DNA from: Nageia nagi
Lineage: Eukaryota > Pinophyta
Direction: 5' to 3'
DNA length: 64,000 nt
NCBI GenBank assembly: GCA_050084985.1
Contig: JBITNC010000001.1
Coordinates: 53,382,001 to 53,446,000, forward strand
Shown: positions 13,035 through 25,009 of the stretch, in pieces
Position numbering within the stretch: position 1 is the stretch's first letter
Layout: the number at the start of each line of letters is the position of its first letter
Made by a program: the position numbers and the translations under genes
Notes under the pieces: model-generated
The model's database searches: none
Told to the model about the DNA's origin: nothing
The model's input: the letters and a program-made list of their open reading frames with translations, nothing else

Positions 13035-15587
13035 TTGCTACACAAGAATATGAAAAATAAACATGTGGTCTAAAAAGTAACACTATATGTTTAGTTTTAA
13101 TCATCCATTTAAGTAAATCAATCATACATGTTAATTTTAATAAAAGGATATGCTTAACAAAGTTCACATGTGCAAATGTTTACAATAGAAATCATAATAC
13201 ATCTCATGTATCCAACACTTTATCATCATCAGGTACCATGTAGAGTAATAAAGTTGAGACTTGTGTTCTTATCTAAAATCAGGCCTTCACTTGGATGCCC
13301 GTAAGATGGAACCCAGGTACTACCAATCCTTAACCAGTTCACTTTAGGTAGTAATATACTCTCACAAGGAGAAGTACCTACTATTTTTCAAGGATGTGAA
13401 GTATGTTGGATCGACTAAATTATTAATCTTTATTAGGTTTCAAATTTTCCTCCTAGGTTATCAAGATAATCTCTAAATGGATGTGGGGATATGTGGTATC
13501 ACTACACACATACCTGTCCACCTATTGGAGTTATATCCAAACCAACAAAAGATTTAGGAGCAATTGAGAAGTACAAAATTTTTACCATTTGGATCATTGG
13601 ACTAAAGGCTACAGTTTGCCTATCCTCACCTCGTGGCTCCCCAAACAAGTTATGTTGCAAAATGTATGTGCAGATGTGTTCATTTTAGGGGGTTGCACCT
13701 TTCAATGTTTGCAATTTTTACATAAGTAAATAAAGCAAAAGTATGAAATATGAAGTAAAGTGCATAAATAAAATATCATCCATTAAGAGCTTGGAACCTT
13801 AAGAGTCCAATGGGTTTTGTTTACTAACCCTTAAAGGACATCTTTACATAATCCTTTATTTTGCACAAGTCCATTTATTACTTTGCATAAGGAATAAACA
13901 TGCATTATTTCCATGGTTGCACAAATCCATTCATTAACTTTGCATAAGTAATTTATCCAAAAAATTAATATTTATAGAGGTATTAAAAAGGTTAGGCATG
14001 CATCCATTCATCATAAAAAAATCTAATATTTTCAAATAAAACCATAAAAATTCCTCCCTCCTTTTTACTTAAAAACTTTAGGCTACATTATCCCTTCAAT
14101 AGATACTTAGGTAAAAAAAAATTGCTATTTTTACCTTAGTAAACAAAATATTTACACTAAATAATTATCATTTTACCGGAGTAAATTATGAAGGTACTTA
14201 AAAAATTATCATATTTTAGAAGTAATACCAAGGAAAACAAAAAATTTTATACTCTTAAGCATAAAAAATCATTCATTTTTACTTAACAAAGAATAAGTAA
14301 ATATATTTCCTCTTAATATTTAAAAAATAACACTATGTAAACATATGTTTATTTTAAGGCATTAAAAAATTCCTTTTATATTTGCCTTATTTTCTAAAAA
14401 GTAGGAGAGCAAGTAATGATGATATTTCAACATTAATGCATTTTTGGCCATCTACTCACTCTAAAGCAATTTTTAAATGCAATTCATGATAGGAATGTTC
14501 ATTCATGAGTACAATGTTATAAATTTAGAGTATATATTTTGAAAAAATTAATATTTATAGATACATTAAAAAAGATGTCTGTAAGCAATTAGATACATTA
14601 AAAGATTCTTGTAACAATTTCAAAACAATAAATGCACCAAGAACAATATGTTAAAAAAAATGTATACTATTGTCCAAAAAAAAGAGAAGCGACAACATAG
14701 AAAACAATACGTAATTGTGAAAGGAGGAGGTAGTGACGAGCGAGGGCAAAAAATAGGAATCACGAGTGGGTTAGGTTTGAGAGCGAGAGGGAAAGGGGCC
14801 GAGTGGATTAAAAAAATGAGGTAAGAAGAGGCCGCAATCAATGTGGCAAAGGAAGAGAAAAAAAAAGGTCTCATCCAAGGAAGGAACACATAGGAGACAA
14901 CACCAAGGGACTAAAATGAGCTCTATCATGTAGCCATGCGAGAGAGTGACTGGAGCATGGAGATAAAAGGCAATGGTCGGAGGGAGTGCAGTAAGCATAG
15001 GAGGGTGGCTGACTGAAGGCATTAAGTGGAAAGAATGCAAAGATAGAGCGAAGGGAACTAAGTGGGGGCGGCCAAAAACAAAGTGCAATCGATGTAAGCA
15101 AAGGAGACAGAGTAGCTAAGAGGACCACATTTTGAGAGGAGACACAGCGGCTAAGAGGGTCACGATTTGAGAGGCTAGAAACCTCTCAATATCTTTGTAA
15201 AAAAAATTTGTAGTTCTATATTTTCTTCCAACAAAATTTTTTATTTTGTTTTTTTAAAGAGCAATACCAAATTTCAATTACATATAAAAAAGGCTTGTAG
15301 TTCTCTTGAATAAGATAATAGAATTATATGTAAACAAAAAAAATTGATTCAAATAGCTTGTAAAATATTGCAATTTTTATCATAACCCTTTTTTTTATTG
15401 AGTAGAAACTAAAAACAAAGCTTTTGTAATATTACTTGTATAATATTACATAAATCTTATATATAAACTTCTTTTTTTTTAAAATGTAGCAATTTGTAAC
15501 TACATTGCTAGTAAAACAAAGAGATTAGTATAAGCAAAAAAAATTACATCATATTACAATTTTTGTTAGCCATAAGATTATAGCAAC

Positions 15588-15619
<32 letters not shown>

Positions 15620-15874
15620 CAATATTTGTAAATAAAGAATTGCAACTAACATAGAAAATGTTAGTATTAATCAACAATTACTTTATATTGCTATTTTAAA
15701 AAATTTGCAAAAAATGATCTAGCATATAAAATATATGTTAGTATCATAAATCAATAATCCAACAAATAATCAAGAAGGAGCGAATTTATACATTCTCTTG
15801 ATTTTACCTCAATAATGGAGTGTAGGATAAGGAATGAAGACCTCCAAGATGTTGAAGAAGAGCTTCCACACCAA
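13035..15874 (-). other. E2 long 5' leader
   Basis: 2.84 kb without gag-pol coding. On the minus strand there is a donor-like GAGGTAAAA (complement about 15802-15810) and stem-loops at 15646-15664 and 15726-15740. A (TA)n(GA)n microsatellite lies at about 15588-15619. A C/T-rich block at 15180-14660 is open in several overlapping frames. The conserved domain lies at about 13850-13170. The reading frames in the C/T-rich block have no recognisable domain and are probably compositional. Confidence 0.72.
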
Positions 15875-15886
15875 GCTCTAATACCA
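15875..15886 (-). other. Primer binding site of E2
   Basis: Minus strand TGGTATTAGAGC, one change from the iMet PBS, 2 bp inside the 5' LTR. Confidence 0.85.
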
Positions 15887-15888
15887 AA

Positions 15889-16388
15889 TGAAGGGATTGA
15901 ACTATAACTAATACAATCTTAAACTACGAAAATCACATGGAAGCCAACTCTAACATCAAAAATTCAAACTTAGACAATCTCACAAAATAATTCAAGATGT
16001 AAAGTGGTTCCTCCAACTAGGAGTATATCCACTAACTAGATCTTACTTTATTCACAAAGAAAACTCTCTTACAATCCTCTTAATTTTATCTTCTAAACAC
16101 TATCCTAGAGCATAACTTTGTTTCACAAATTAATGAGTGATCACAAAGAGGGGCCTTCTATTTATGGTCCAAAATCTCCCTTTGGATCTCCCTTTTAACC
16201 ATTGTACAAAGGCATGACATGCTACTCCTTTTTACCCAAGGGGCATGCTCATGACATGGAGTGAAAGATAAGTTACATTATCATATTCACTTAAATACTT
16301 AAGGTATCTAGAGATACCATTCAGTATTAGTGAATTTACAAAGAGGATTATTACAAAACCTTACAATAATGCATTATACATTCCAACA
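15889..16388 (-). repeat. 5' LTR of E2
   Basis: 500 bp, same length as the E2 3' LTR. Its TATA box is altered (ctatttatgg on plus at about 16158-16167). It is followed outside by the target duplicate acaac at 16389-16393. Confidence 0.92.
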
Positions 16389-16569
16389 ACAACAACACTC
16401 TTCCCAACAACTTTTTGTAAGTGTGAATGAATTGCTTCTAGTTGAAAATACATCACATTGGAAGATTGTTGGATGGCCATCATGTTTGAGGGCATAGAGA
16501 TCCCAAAATTTGATGGTGAAGATTATGCTTATTGGAGCATAAGAATGAAGATTTTATTAATGGCTAATG
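16389..16569 (+). pseudogene. Element X leader end and N-terminal gag fragment
   Basis: A start codon at 16473 opens 32 codons containing IPKFDGEDYAYWSIRMK, the N-terminal signature of copia gag (UBN2-type) proteins. The frame is cut at 16570 by E3. After E3 the same frame resumes at 24659 (DLWCIIECNYEEP), a typical continuation. This shows that X is older than both E2 and E3. Confidence 0.75.
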
Positions 16570-17074
16570 TGTTGGAATGTATAATGTATTATTGTAAAAG
16601 TTTGTATTAAATCTTCTATGTAAATTTACTAATACTTAAGGGTATCATTTGATACCTTAAGTATTTAAGTGAATATGATAATATAACTTGTTCTACACTC
16701 CATGTCATGAGCATGCCCCTTGGGTAAAAGGATATGCATGTCATACTTTTGTACATTGGATAAAAGGGTGATCCAAAAAGGGATTTAGACTTATAAATAG
16801 AAGGCTCCCTCTTTGTAATCACACACCAATTGTGAAGTAAAAGTTATGTTATAGGATAGAACTATAGGAGTTGATATTAGAAGAATTGTAAGAGAGTTGT
16901 ATTTGTGATTGAAGTAAAGATTTAGTTAGTGGATGTACTCCTAGTTGGAGGAACCAATTTACATCGAGTTACTTTGTGAGATTATTTTATATGTCAGTTT
17001 ATTAGATATGAATTTGAGAGCTTTCATATGATCTTTGTTGATTAAGAATTATCTTGTTAGTGTTAGTTCCTTCA
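16570..17074 (+). repeat. 5' LTR of E3
   Basis: 505 bp. The TATA box (tataaatag) is at 16792-16800 and the U3 palindrome is near 16622-16672. The sequence just downstream (17078-17089) is a strongly decayed PBS (ttagaatcaggc). Confidence 0.92.
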
Positions 17075-17089
17075 AATTAGAATCAGGCC

Positions 17090-19392
17090 TTGGTGTGGAA
17101 GCTCCTCTTCACATCCTTGGTTTGGAAACTATCTACAACTTGGTGATCTTCAATCTCAATCTTTCACTCCCTTGGTGAGGTAAAACTAAGATAAGGTATA
17201 ATTTACCTCCTTTTTTAGTTTTCTTATGGATTATTGCATTATGTTACTAACATATCTTATGTTATGATAGCCCTTGTTTATGATAAAATTTGCTTAAAAT
17301 AGCAATCTATTTTGTTATAATTTTTTTTTGTATACTAACATGTCTTATTGTTAGTTGCATTTATTTAATATTACCTATTGCTATAATTTTACATATCCTC
17401 TTTTTGAAGGTTTTATGTATTTAAGTAAAAATATTTTTTTCCTTCAAAAATCATATGCAATATTTTTTGAAAAAATTATATATTAAAACTTTATCTACCT
17501 TAATTACCTTATCAAATAGTTGTATTTTTTTTTTACATTTTTTTTTATTTCAACTATTTTGATGCTAAGCAAAAAAAAAAAAAAAAATTAAACTACACCT
17601 TATTACATTATTTTTTTATGTTCACTAAGATAAGGGAAGAATTTTCTTTAAATCTGATATTTTTTTAAATAAATCAGATTTTTAATTTTTAATTTGTATA
17701 ACATAGATTATATATATATATTAATTAGTAAAGGGAGGTCGACTGGTGTTGGTTGGCCAAACCCCAACCAATCTCTCCCTTGCAGCATCAGCTGTGCATG
17801 AACCTCCTCCTTTGCAGCTAATAGTGCCTACTCCTCTCGTAGTATGCACCACTCCTCCTGTGGCCACCATTTCTACCCTCCACCTCTACCATGACCACCC
17901 TCTGTTCACGCGATTGTTTGTCCAATAGTCACTATGTCTATCTCTGCATCTTGTCAAACAATTCCTAGGCCTTGTGTATTCTTTCAAATTTTGCTTAGAT
18001 GGCTATCAGGGCATTCATAACCACAACATATGACAAAAAACTAGTTTTAACTACTCTTTGATGGATGTACATACTTGGTGCCACTCTTTTGCATACTAAA
18101 ACATTATTAACTGAAGAACAAGATTGATTGAATATTAACTATGATCAACTATGGTGGCTATGATCGAATATGGTGGCGGGGCGAGGATTTTTTGTGAATT
18201 TTTTCACTTAAAATCTTTAAATTCTTTATGATTAAAATACCTTTTTATCACTTAGAAACCTTTATGTCTTACAAATAATATACAAGAACTTAATTTTTTA
18301 AGTTAATGCATGCTTAAGATTAGTACTTATATTTAGTACTTATTTTTAAGATATGAAAATATGGAATGGTGCATGACTCTTTAAATTTTTTTCTTATGTA
18401 AAAGATTTATTATGGCATGTTTATTCTTATGCGAAGTTAAATTAATGCTTAAGACTTAATTTTTAAGTTAATTTTGCATGCTAATAACTTAAATGTTTTT
18501 AAAGATGCATGCTTATGACTTAAGAATGCATGTTGAGTATTTATCCTTATGCAAAGTATGGAATGGACTTGTGTAAAATAAGTAATGATGTAAAGATGTT
18601 CTTTAGGGGTTGGTAAATAAAATCCATTGGAATCTTAAGGTTTCAAGTTATTACATGGATGATATTTTACTTATGCCCTTTTATTTCATATTTTGTACTT
18701 TGATTTATTTGCTTATGTAAGCAAAAATGCAAACATTGATATGAGCAACCCCTTAAAATGAATACATTCACATATATATTCTGCAAGATGATTTATTTGG
18801 GGAGCCATGAGATGAGGACAGGTAAAATGGAGCCTTTAAGTTCGATGATCCAAGTGGTAAAAAGTTCGTACTTCTTAATTGCTCTTAAATCCTCTATTGG
18901 TCTGGACATAACCCTATTAGGTGGATAGACATATGTGTAGTGATACCACATATCCATTCAAAGATTATCTTGATAACTTAGGTGGATAACTTGAAACCTA
19001 ATCAACAGTAATAATTTGGTTGATCCAATAAATATCAGAACCTTGAAAAATAGCTAGTACTTCTCCTTATGAGAGTATATTACTACCTAAGGGGAATTGG
19101 TTGAGGATTGGTAGGACCTAGGCTCCTCTTATGTGGGCATCCAAGTGAAGGCTTAATTTTATATAAGAAAATAAGCCTCAATAATGTCACTCTACATCTA
19201 TGGTTTTTGAGATGAGAAATGTATTTGGGTACATGGGTTATTATTTGAATTATAAAATATTTGCACTTATGAATCAAATCAAACATGTTTTTAGTATTAA
19301 TTGCAACATGTATTATTTACTTGGTTAAAACTTAACATTTAATATTATTTATTGAAAACATAGGCTTATTATTTCATATTTTTATGTAAAAA
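17090..19392 (+). other. E3 long 5' leader
   Basis: About 2.3 kb. It holds a donor-like GAG/GTAAAA (17177-17185) and stem-loops at 17247-17266 and 17335-17354. A C/T-rich block lies at 17735-17945, followed by the conserved domain at about 18570-19290. The acceptor-like site before gag has decayed (the AG of TGTAG is lost). A 60-codon Pro/Thr-rich frame at 17746-17928 lies in the C/T-rich block and is not shared with the other copies. Confidence 0.72.
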
Positions 19393-22300
19393 AGAGAGAA
19401 TCCTTTTTATCCAAACATATTCTTGATGGTTATAACTTTGAAATTTGAAAATCACAAATTAGAGCTGAATTGCAAGTAAAGAAGCTTTGGAAAATAGTGA
19501 ATGAGAACCTTGTACCTTCTACAGATGAGAAGGCATTAGAGGCTTACACATGAAGAATGAGTTAGCAACCTTCATGATTTACTGTGCAATTTTAGATGAT
19601 GTGCTCCTAATGATTTTCTCTTCAACCTTAGCAAAAGAAGCTTGAGATAAGCTAAAGCAAATCTACCTTGGTTCAATTTTTTCAAGAAGGTTTACCATTC
19701 TTCAAAAGTTACTTCAATCTCATCAAAGAGAAGATGAAATTGTTATAATCTATTTGAATAAAATCATTGATATAAGAACCTAACTTGTTGCTTGTGGATG
19801 CAATTAGATCAATGATGAGTTCACGGTCTTCATCATTCTTCAAAACCTTTCTTTAAAGTTTGAAAACTTTGTAACAGTTATAGAAATAAGGTTTGATGAT
19901 AAAGAAGAAGTCATCTCCTTTGAAAACTTTTCAAGGCACCTATTAAAGCATGAGAAAACCTTTAACAATAAATGGTTGATTTTTTCTTCTAAAGATAATA
20001 ATATTGCTCTTGGAGCAACCAAAACTCCTTTCAAGAAAAAGTTCAACCAACAAAAGAAATCTTATCCTTATTCCTCCAAAAGGCTTGAGAAAAGAGGTAA
20101 TGGCTACAACAGTAATACGAATAATAGAAATAATAATCATAGTTGTAAGAATAATGACAACAACAATCACTTCAAGCAAAGAGATAAAAAAAACAAAGCA
20201 AACACTCTATCTTAAAAAAAATTTGATGGCAATTATAACTATTATGGCATTAAGGTCATAAAGAAATTGATTGTTGCAAAAAGAAAAGAAAAAAAAAGTA
20301 CAAAGGTAATAAAAATGTAAAGAGCTACAAAGGAAAAGAAAAATACTTATGTTGGTTTTGCTATAGCATTCTACTCCATGTTTTGCACTTTTCATCTGAA
20401 TAGATTGTAAACTCTAGTTGCACTAATTATCTATGCTTTGAAAGGAAAAGTTTAAGAACTTTCACAAGTATAATAAGGATGTAGTTGTGATAGGAAATAA
20501 CTCTACCCTTGAAGTCCAAGGAATTAAGAGTATGTTAATTCATGAAAAAGTTTTTAAAAATATTCTTTATATTTCTAAATTAAGGATGAACCTTCTCTTT
20601 GTGATCCAAGTTGCTAGAAAAAGGTACTCTTTTGAGTTTGACTCTCAATCTTTGTACATTAAGAAAGGACTTGCCACTTTGGTTAAAGGATCAGTGAAAG
20701 ATAACCTCTACATTATGGATCAAATTCCATCAAAAATATGTCTTGCTTTTAAATGTGTTATAAAGGTAATCTTTGATATCATCATTTAAGGCATCTTAAC
20801 CATAAGAGTATTCAAGTCATGAAAGACCAAGAACTTATGGAAGGTTTGCTTTTAATTTCTCCTTTAGTTAGTCTATGCGAGAAGTGCATTCTTGGTAAAA
20901 TGAATAGATAAAAGTTTGAAAAAGATAAGGTAACAAGAGCATCTAAACTTCTTCAACTTGTGCATTCAGATTTTATGGGTCTATTTCAAACTAAGTTGCT
21001 TAGAGGAGCATCTTACATCTTGACTTTCATTAATGAATTTAGTAGCATGACCTTTGAGTATCTACTTGAGCACAAGGATCAAACTTTTGAGAGTTTTAAA
21101 ATTTTTAAAGCCTTTATTAAGAATCAAATTAACTTTAAAATTAAGATGTTGAGATTAGATAATAGAGGAGAATATAATAGTAATGAGTTCAATGACTATT
21201 ATGCTAAGTATGGAATCAAGAGGTAGTTTATGATTCCTTACACTCCTCAACAGAATGGTATTACCGAAAAGAAAAATAAAATAATTATAGAGATGGCTAG
21301 ATGCATGTTGGGTAATCTTTCTAAATTCTTATGGGGTGAAGCTATGAGCATTGATATTTATACCTTGAATAGGTGTCCCATAAAAGCTAATCAAAGAAAA
21401 ACTTCTTTTGAGGCATGGTTAAGAAGAAAACCTAACATTTCTCACCTTAGAGTGTTTGGTTGTGAAGCGTTCTCCTACATTATTTCTGAGAAAAAGGAGA
21501 AGTTGGATAAAAAAGCTTAAAAATGCATATTTATGGGTTATAATAGTTAGCATAGAGGCTACAAGCTCTACTCTCTAACCTATAAAGCAGTCTCCATTTC
21601 AAGGGATGTAAAGTTCAATGAACTTCTCAAAGAATCTACTTTTAATGAGGATGTTGATGATCCAAAGGACTCTTTAGTTGCTCTAGCTGGTTAGATATTG
21701 ATGTAGATAAGTCACCTCAAAAAAAAAATTCTCCAATACAAAGGGTAATAAGAAGCATGACATTGAACAAATTTTTAATTACTAAGATTGAAAACAACCA
21801 TGAGCCCTTAGCCTTCAAATAAGATTCTAGCATGAGTGCTAGATGGAAGCTATGAAAGTGGAGTATGAGGTGCTTATAAAAAATAAAACTTGGGACTTGG
21901 TTCCTTATCCCAATGATAATAATGTGATTCATAATAAGTGGATCTACAAGGTTAAGTTCAATTCAGTTGGAGATATTGAAAATTACAAGGCAAAGTTAGT
22001 AGCTAAAGGTTTTACTCAAAAATACGATGTAAATTATGAGAAATCCTCTACTCCTATAGAAAAGATGCCCACTGTGAGAGTTATCCTTGCTCTTTTTGTA
22101 GCACAAAGATAAAAAGTTTTTTAACTTGATGTTAAGAGTGCATTTCTCAATGGCGATTTAGATGTGGAAATCTTCATGAGTCAACCAGAAGGTTTATTAT
22201 GGAAGGCAAAGAGTCCTTTATGTGCAAGCTAAAAAAGTCTTTGTATGGACTTAAGCAAGCACCTTGAGCCTGGTATAGAAAGATTTCAAGGTACTTTGCA

Positions 22301-23349
22301 GACATTGAATTCTTCAAGTGTTTTTCAAACTCTGATCTATATGTGCTCAATCAAAGAAAAGACATGGTATTGATTCTCTTTTATGTGGATGATTTTTTGA
22401 TTATTGAGAATAATGATGAAATCATTCAAGAGTGCATATCCAAACTTAAGATAATATTTGAAATAACTAATCTTGGTCTCTTGCATTACTATCTTAAAAT
22501 GTAAATGTATCAATATAAAGATTGTACTTACCTTAATCAATCTAAGTATATATCAGATATCTTGCAAACATTTGGAATAAAGGAATGTAAATATGTTGTA
22601 ATCTTAGTCTCTCCTATAATCATTATTTCTTCAAGCTCCAACTCTCAGTTAGCTAATGCTACAACTTACAAGTAATTAATTGGTAATCTTTTGTATTTGA
22701 CTATATCCAGGCCAAATATTACCTTTACAATGAATCTGATGGCATGATTCATGCAAAAATCATAGGTTTATCACCTTAATGTTGTTAAGTAAATCTTGAG
22801 GTATGTTGCAAGGACTAAAGATATTGCTCTCAAGTATTACAGGTTGCTCTTATTTGTTCTCTTTGGATTCTTTGATTTTGACTATAGGAGAGATAGAGAT
22901 GATAGGAAGTCAACCTCTACGTATGTGTTTAGCATTGGTTCAAGTGCTATCTCTTAGGATTTTAAGAAGCAACCTACTATTTCTCTTTCCACCATAGAAG
23001 CTGAATATTGTACCATGTCTATTGCAACCTAGAAAGTCATTTAGCTAAGGCATCTTCTGAAAGAAATTAGGTATATAAGTAAGATGGCTCATTTTTGATC
23101 TCTTCAGATAATCAATCAGCTATTTCTTTGGGTATGAATCTAGTGTTCCATCAGAGAACAAAACATGTGAAAATCCATGCCCATTTTATCAAGGAGAAGG
23201 TTCTTAATGGCATTATACACCTGGATTATTTTCCATCCACCTTGAACTTTATTGATTTGTTCACCAAGCCCCTCCTAAAAGCTCAGTTCTATAAGCTAAA
23301 GGATGCTATAGGATTGGTGAAGTTACCCTCAAAGGGGAGTGAAGTTTGA
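19393..23349 (+). pseudogene. E3 gag-pol, degenerate
   Basis: The gag start codon is lost (AGAGAGAATCC where family members have ATGGAAGAATCC). Gag fragments run to about 20215, the zinc-knuckle remnant is at 20221-20280 with both first Cys replaced by Tyr, and the protease motif near 20410 reads NSS. The pre-integrase part is 20487-20910. The integrase core is 20960-21520 with both catalytic Asp (HSDFMG, RLDNRGEY) and the Glu region (TEKKNK) kept. Reverse transcriptase is 21843-22700 with intact FYVDD near 22380, and RNase H ends at TGA 23347-23349. Broken by many stops and frameshifts. Confidence 0.88.
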
Positions 23350-24266
23350 ATTCTTATGTTGAATTTATATTTGTGATGATAACTTCACCCCTAAAAAGAT
23401 TTTGTATTGTATAGTATTGATTTTTTTGTACACCTTCGTAGGAAGTTTGCTCTACATAAGGAACTTGTTGTATAAATTGGTCAATTTTACACTATTTAGT
23501 TATCTATGTGTGAGGAACTCTTATGTGTTTTTTGGCACTATTCAGTTATCCATATATGAAGAACTTGTATGTGCATACTCTATTTTTTTATCAATCTTGT
23601 ACTATTCAGTTATCTATGTGTGAGAAACTCTTATGTGTCTTTTGGCACTGTTCAGTTATCCATATGTGAAGAACTTGTATGTGCATACTCTATTTTTTGG
23701 TTAATCTAGCACTATTCAGTTATCCATATATGAGGAACTCTTATGTGTCCTTTAGCACTATTTAGTTATCCATATGTGAGAAATTCGTATGTGCATGCTC
23801 TATTTTGTAATGATAATCAACACACGTTTTATATATAGCAGATGACTATAAGTTTTTTGCATGGCATCTTTATGATAACTTATAGTGCACCATTGATAAA
23901 TTCATGATGGCATTTGTGTGATTCATCTATCTTTATTGATATGAATATGATGCATTTAACTGATCTTATTATTTGAGCTGCATATGACTTGTAGGTTCCT
24001 TTGAGATTGTAGATTACTTACCTCAAGTATGCAGACTCTTGGAGACTCTTCATGACTTTCAATTGGATGACTACTTCATGTACATTGAAATCCATTGTTG
24101 TTAATGATTATATTTCGTAAATAGTGAGTCTCAAACTAGATATTTCTTACTTCAAAAATATGTAAAAAGTTCTTATCTCCATTGTATCTATTTGGAGGAG
24201 AACTCTCTTACTTTCTCTTCTTCTTCTCTCTTACTTGCTCTATTCCAATATTGCATTAAAGAGGAG
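23350..24266 (+). other. E3 3' non-coding region and polypurine tract
   Basis: About 0.9 kb after the RNase H stop. It carries the 110-bp tandem repeat (separate entry) and ends in AAAGAGGAG (24258-24266), the polypurine tract next to the 3' LTR. The small frame at 23402-23623 runs through the repeat and is not a gene. Confidence 0.7.
23481..23809 (+). repeat. Three tandem 110-bp repeats in E3 3' region
   Basis: Units start at 23481, 23591 and 23701. Each consists of two half-units of about 55 bp built on ttcagttatccatatgtgag and (a/g)aactcttatgtgt. E4 has about one and a half units (37540-37650), E5 about one and a half on minus (29190-29290), and E2 about half a unit. Confidence 0.85.
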
Positions 24267-24653
24267 TGTTGGAATGTATAATGCATTATTGTAAAGGTTT
24301 GTATTAAAAGGATGTACATGTCATTCTTTTGTACATTGGATAAAAGGGTGATCCAAAGAGGGATTTTGGATTATAAATAGAAGGCTTTTTTTTTGCAATC
24401 ACACACAAATTGTGGAGTAAAAGTTATGCTATAGGATAGAAGTGTAGGAGTTGAGATTAGAAGAATTGTAAGAGAATTGTATTTGTGATTGAAGTAAAGC
24501 TCTAATTAATGGATGTACTCCTAATTGGAAGAACCACTTTACATTTGGAGTTATTTTGTGAGATTTTTATATGTGAGTTTGTTAGATGTGAATTTGAGAG
24601 CTTTCATGTTATCTTGTTGATTAGAAATTATCTTATTAGTGTTAGTTCCTTCA
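24267..24653 (+). repeat. 3' LTR of E3, 118-bp internal deletion
   Basis: 387 bp against 505 bp for its partner. The missing part corresponds to about 16609-16726 of the 5' LTR and removes the whole U3 palindrome. The junction reads tgtattaaa/aggatgtaca, with a short taaa microhomology. TATA box at 24372-24380. Confidence 0.88.
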
Positions 24654-25009
24654 AAATGATCTTTGGTGCATTATAGAATGCAACTATGAAGAACCCCTCA
24701 CATGGAGCATACTTAGAAAAGAAGAGAAGAGATTGAAAAAAGAGGATCAATATCAAAATTACTTGGCTCTCATGGAATTTGAGAGGTATGAAAGAGAATG
24801 CTTTCCCTCTTATTACTAGTTGTAGGATAGTTGCATATGCATAGAGAAGACTACAAGTTATGGGAACTCTTGTAAGCGAGTATATGATAATCTCCAAGAT
24901 TGTATGAGCAGGGAGCTAAAGCCTTATTACCTTGAAGATCCATTTGGAGAGACCTATGAAGACTCTTGTAAAGATCCTTATGAGCTTTTTATGGTTTTTA
25001 TTTTGAGAG
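24654..25009 (+). pseudogene. Element X gag continuation and unassigned acidic frame
   Basis: The X gag frame resumes at 24659 and reads about 50 codons to a stop. A second open stretch (24904-25009) contains YYLEDPFGETYEDSCKDPYE, rich in Asp, Glu and Tyr, with no domain I recognise. It is cut by E4 at 25010. Sequence of similar composition appears on the far side of E4 (38619-38751), so both are probably parts of one old element. Confidence 0.5.

Larger units (their letters stand above)
7997..16388 (-). mobile_element. Complete Ty1/copia element E2 nested in X
   Basis: 8392 bp with 500-bp LTRs at both ends, TG...CA termini in element sense and a perfect 5-bp target-site duplication, acaac, at 7992-7996 and 16389-16393. 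Order on the minus strand: 5' LTR, PBS, 2.8-kb leader, gag-pol remnant, about 0.7 kb of 3' non-coding DNA, polypurine tract, 3' LTR. It sits in the leader of element X, between the X PBS and the X gag. Structurally complete, but the coding part is broken. Confidence 0.93.
16570..24653 (+). mobile_element. Complete Ty1/copia element E3 nested in X gag
   Basis: 8084 bp, TGTTGG...TTCA termini, target duplicates taatg (16565-16569) and aaatg (24654-24658) with one mismatch. Removing E3 and one duplicate restores an uninterrupted X gag frame across the site. Order: 5' LTR, weak PBS, 2.3-kb leader, gag-pol remnant, 3' region with amplified repeats, polypurine tract, 3' LTR with a deletion. Confidence 0.92.

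Noticed and set aside
14620-15128. Overlapping 85-105-codon frames on the minus strand, Pro/Ser/Leu-rich
   Set aside because: They lie in the C/T-rich leader block of E2, are open in several frames at once, and are not shared with other copies; composition explains them.
15588-15619. (TA)n(GA)n tract as a regulatory element
   Set aside because: Ordinary microsatellite in the E2 leader; the other leaders lack it.
23481-23809. Regular repeats that could suggest a CRISPR array
   Set aside because: Contiguous 110-bp units with no unique spacers, in plant retrotransposon DNA.
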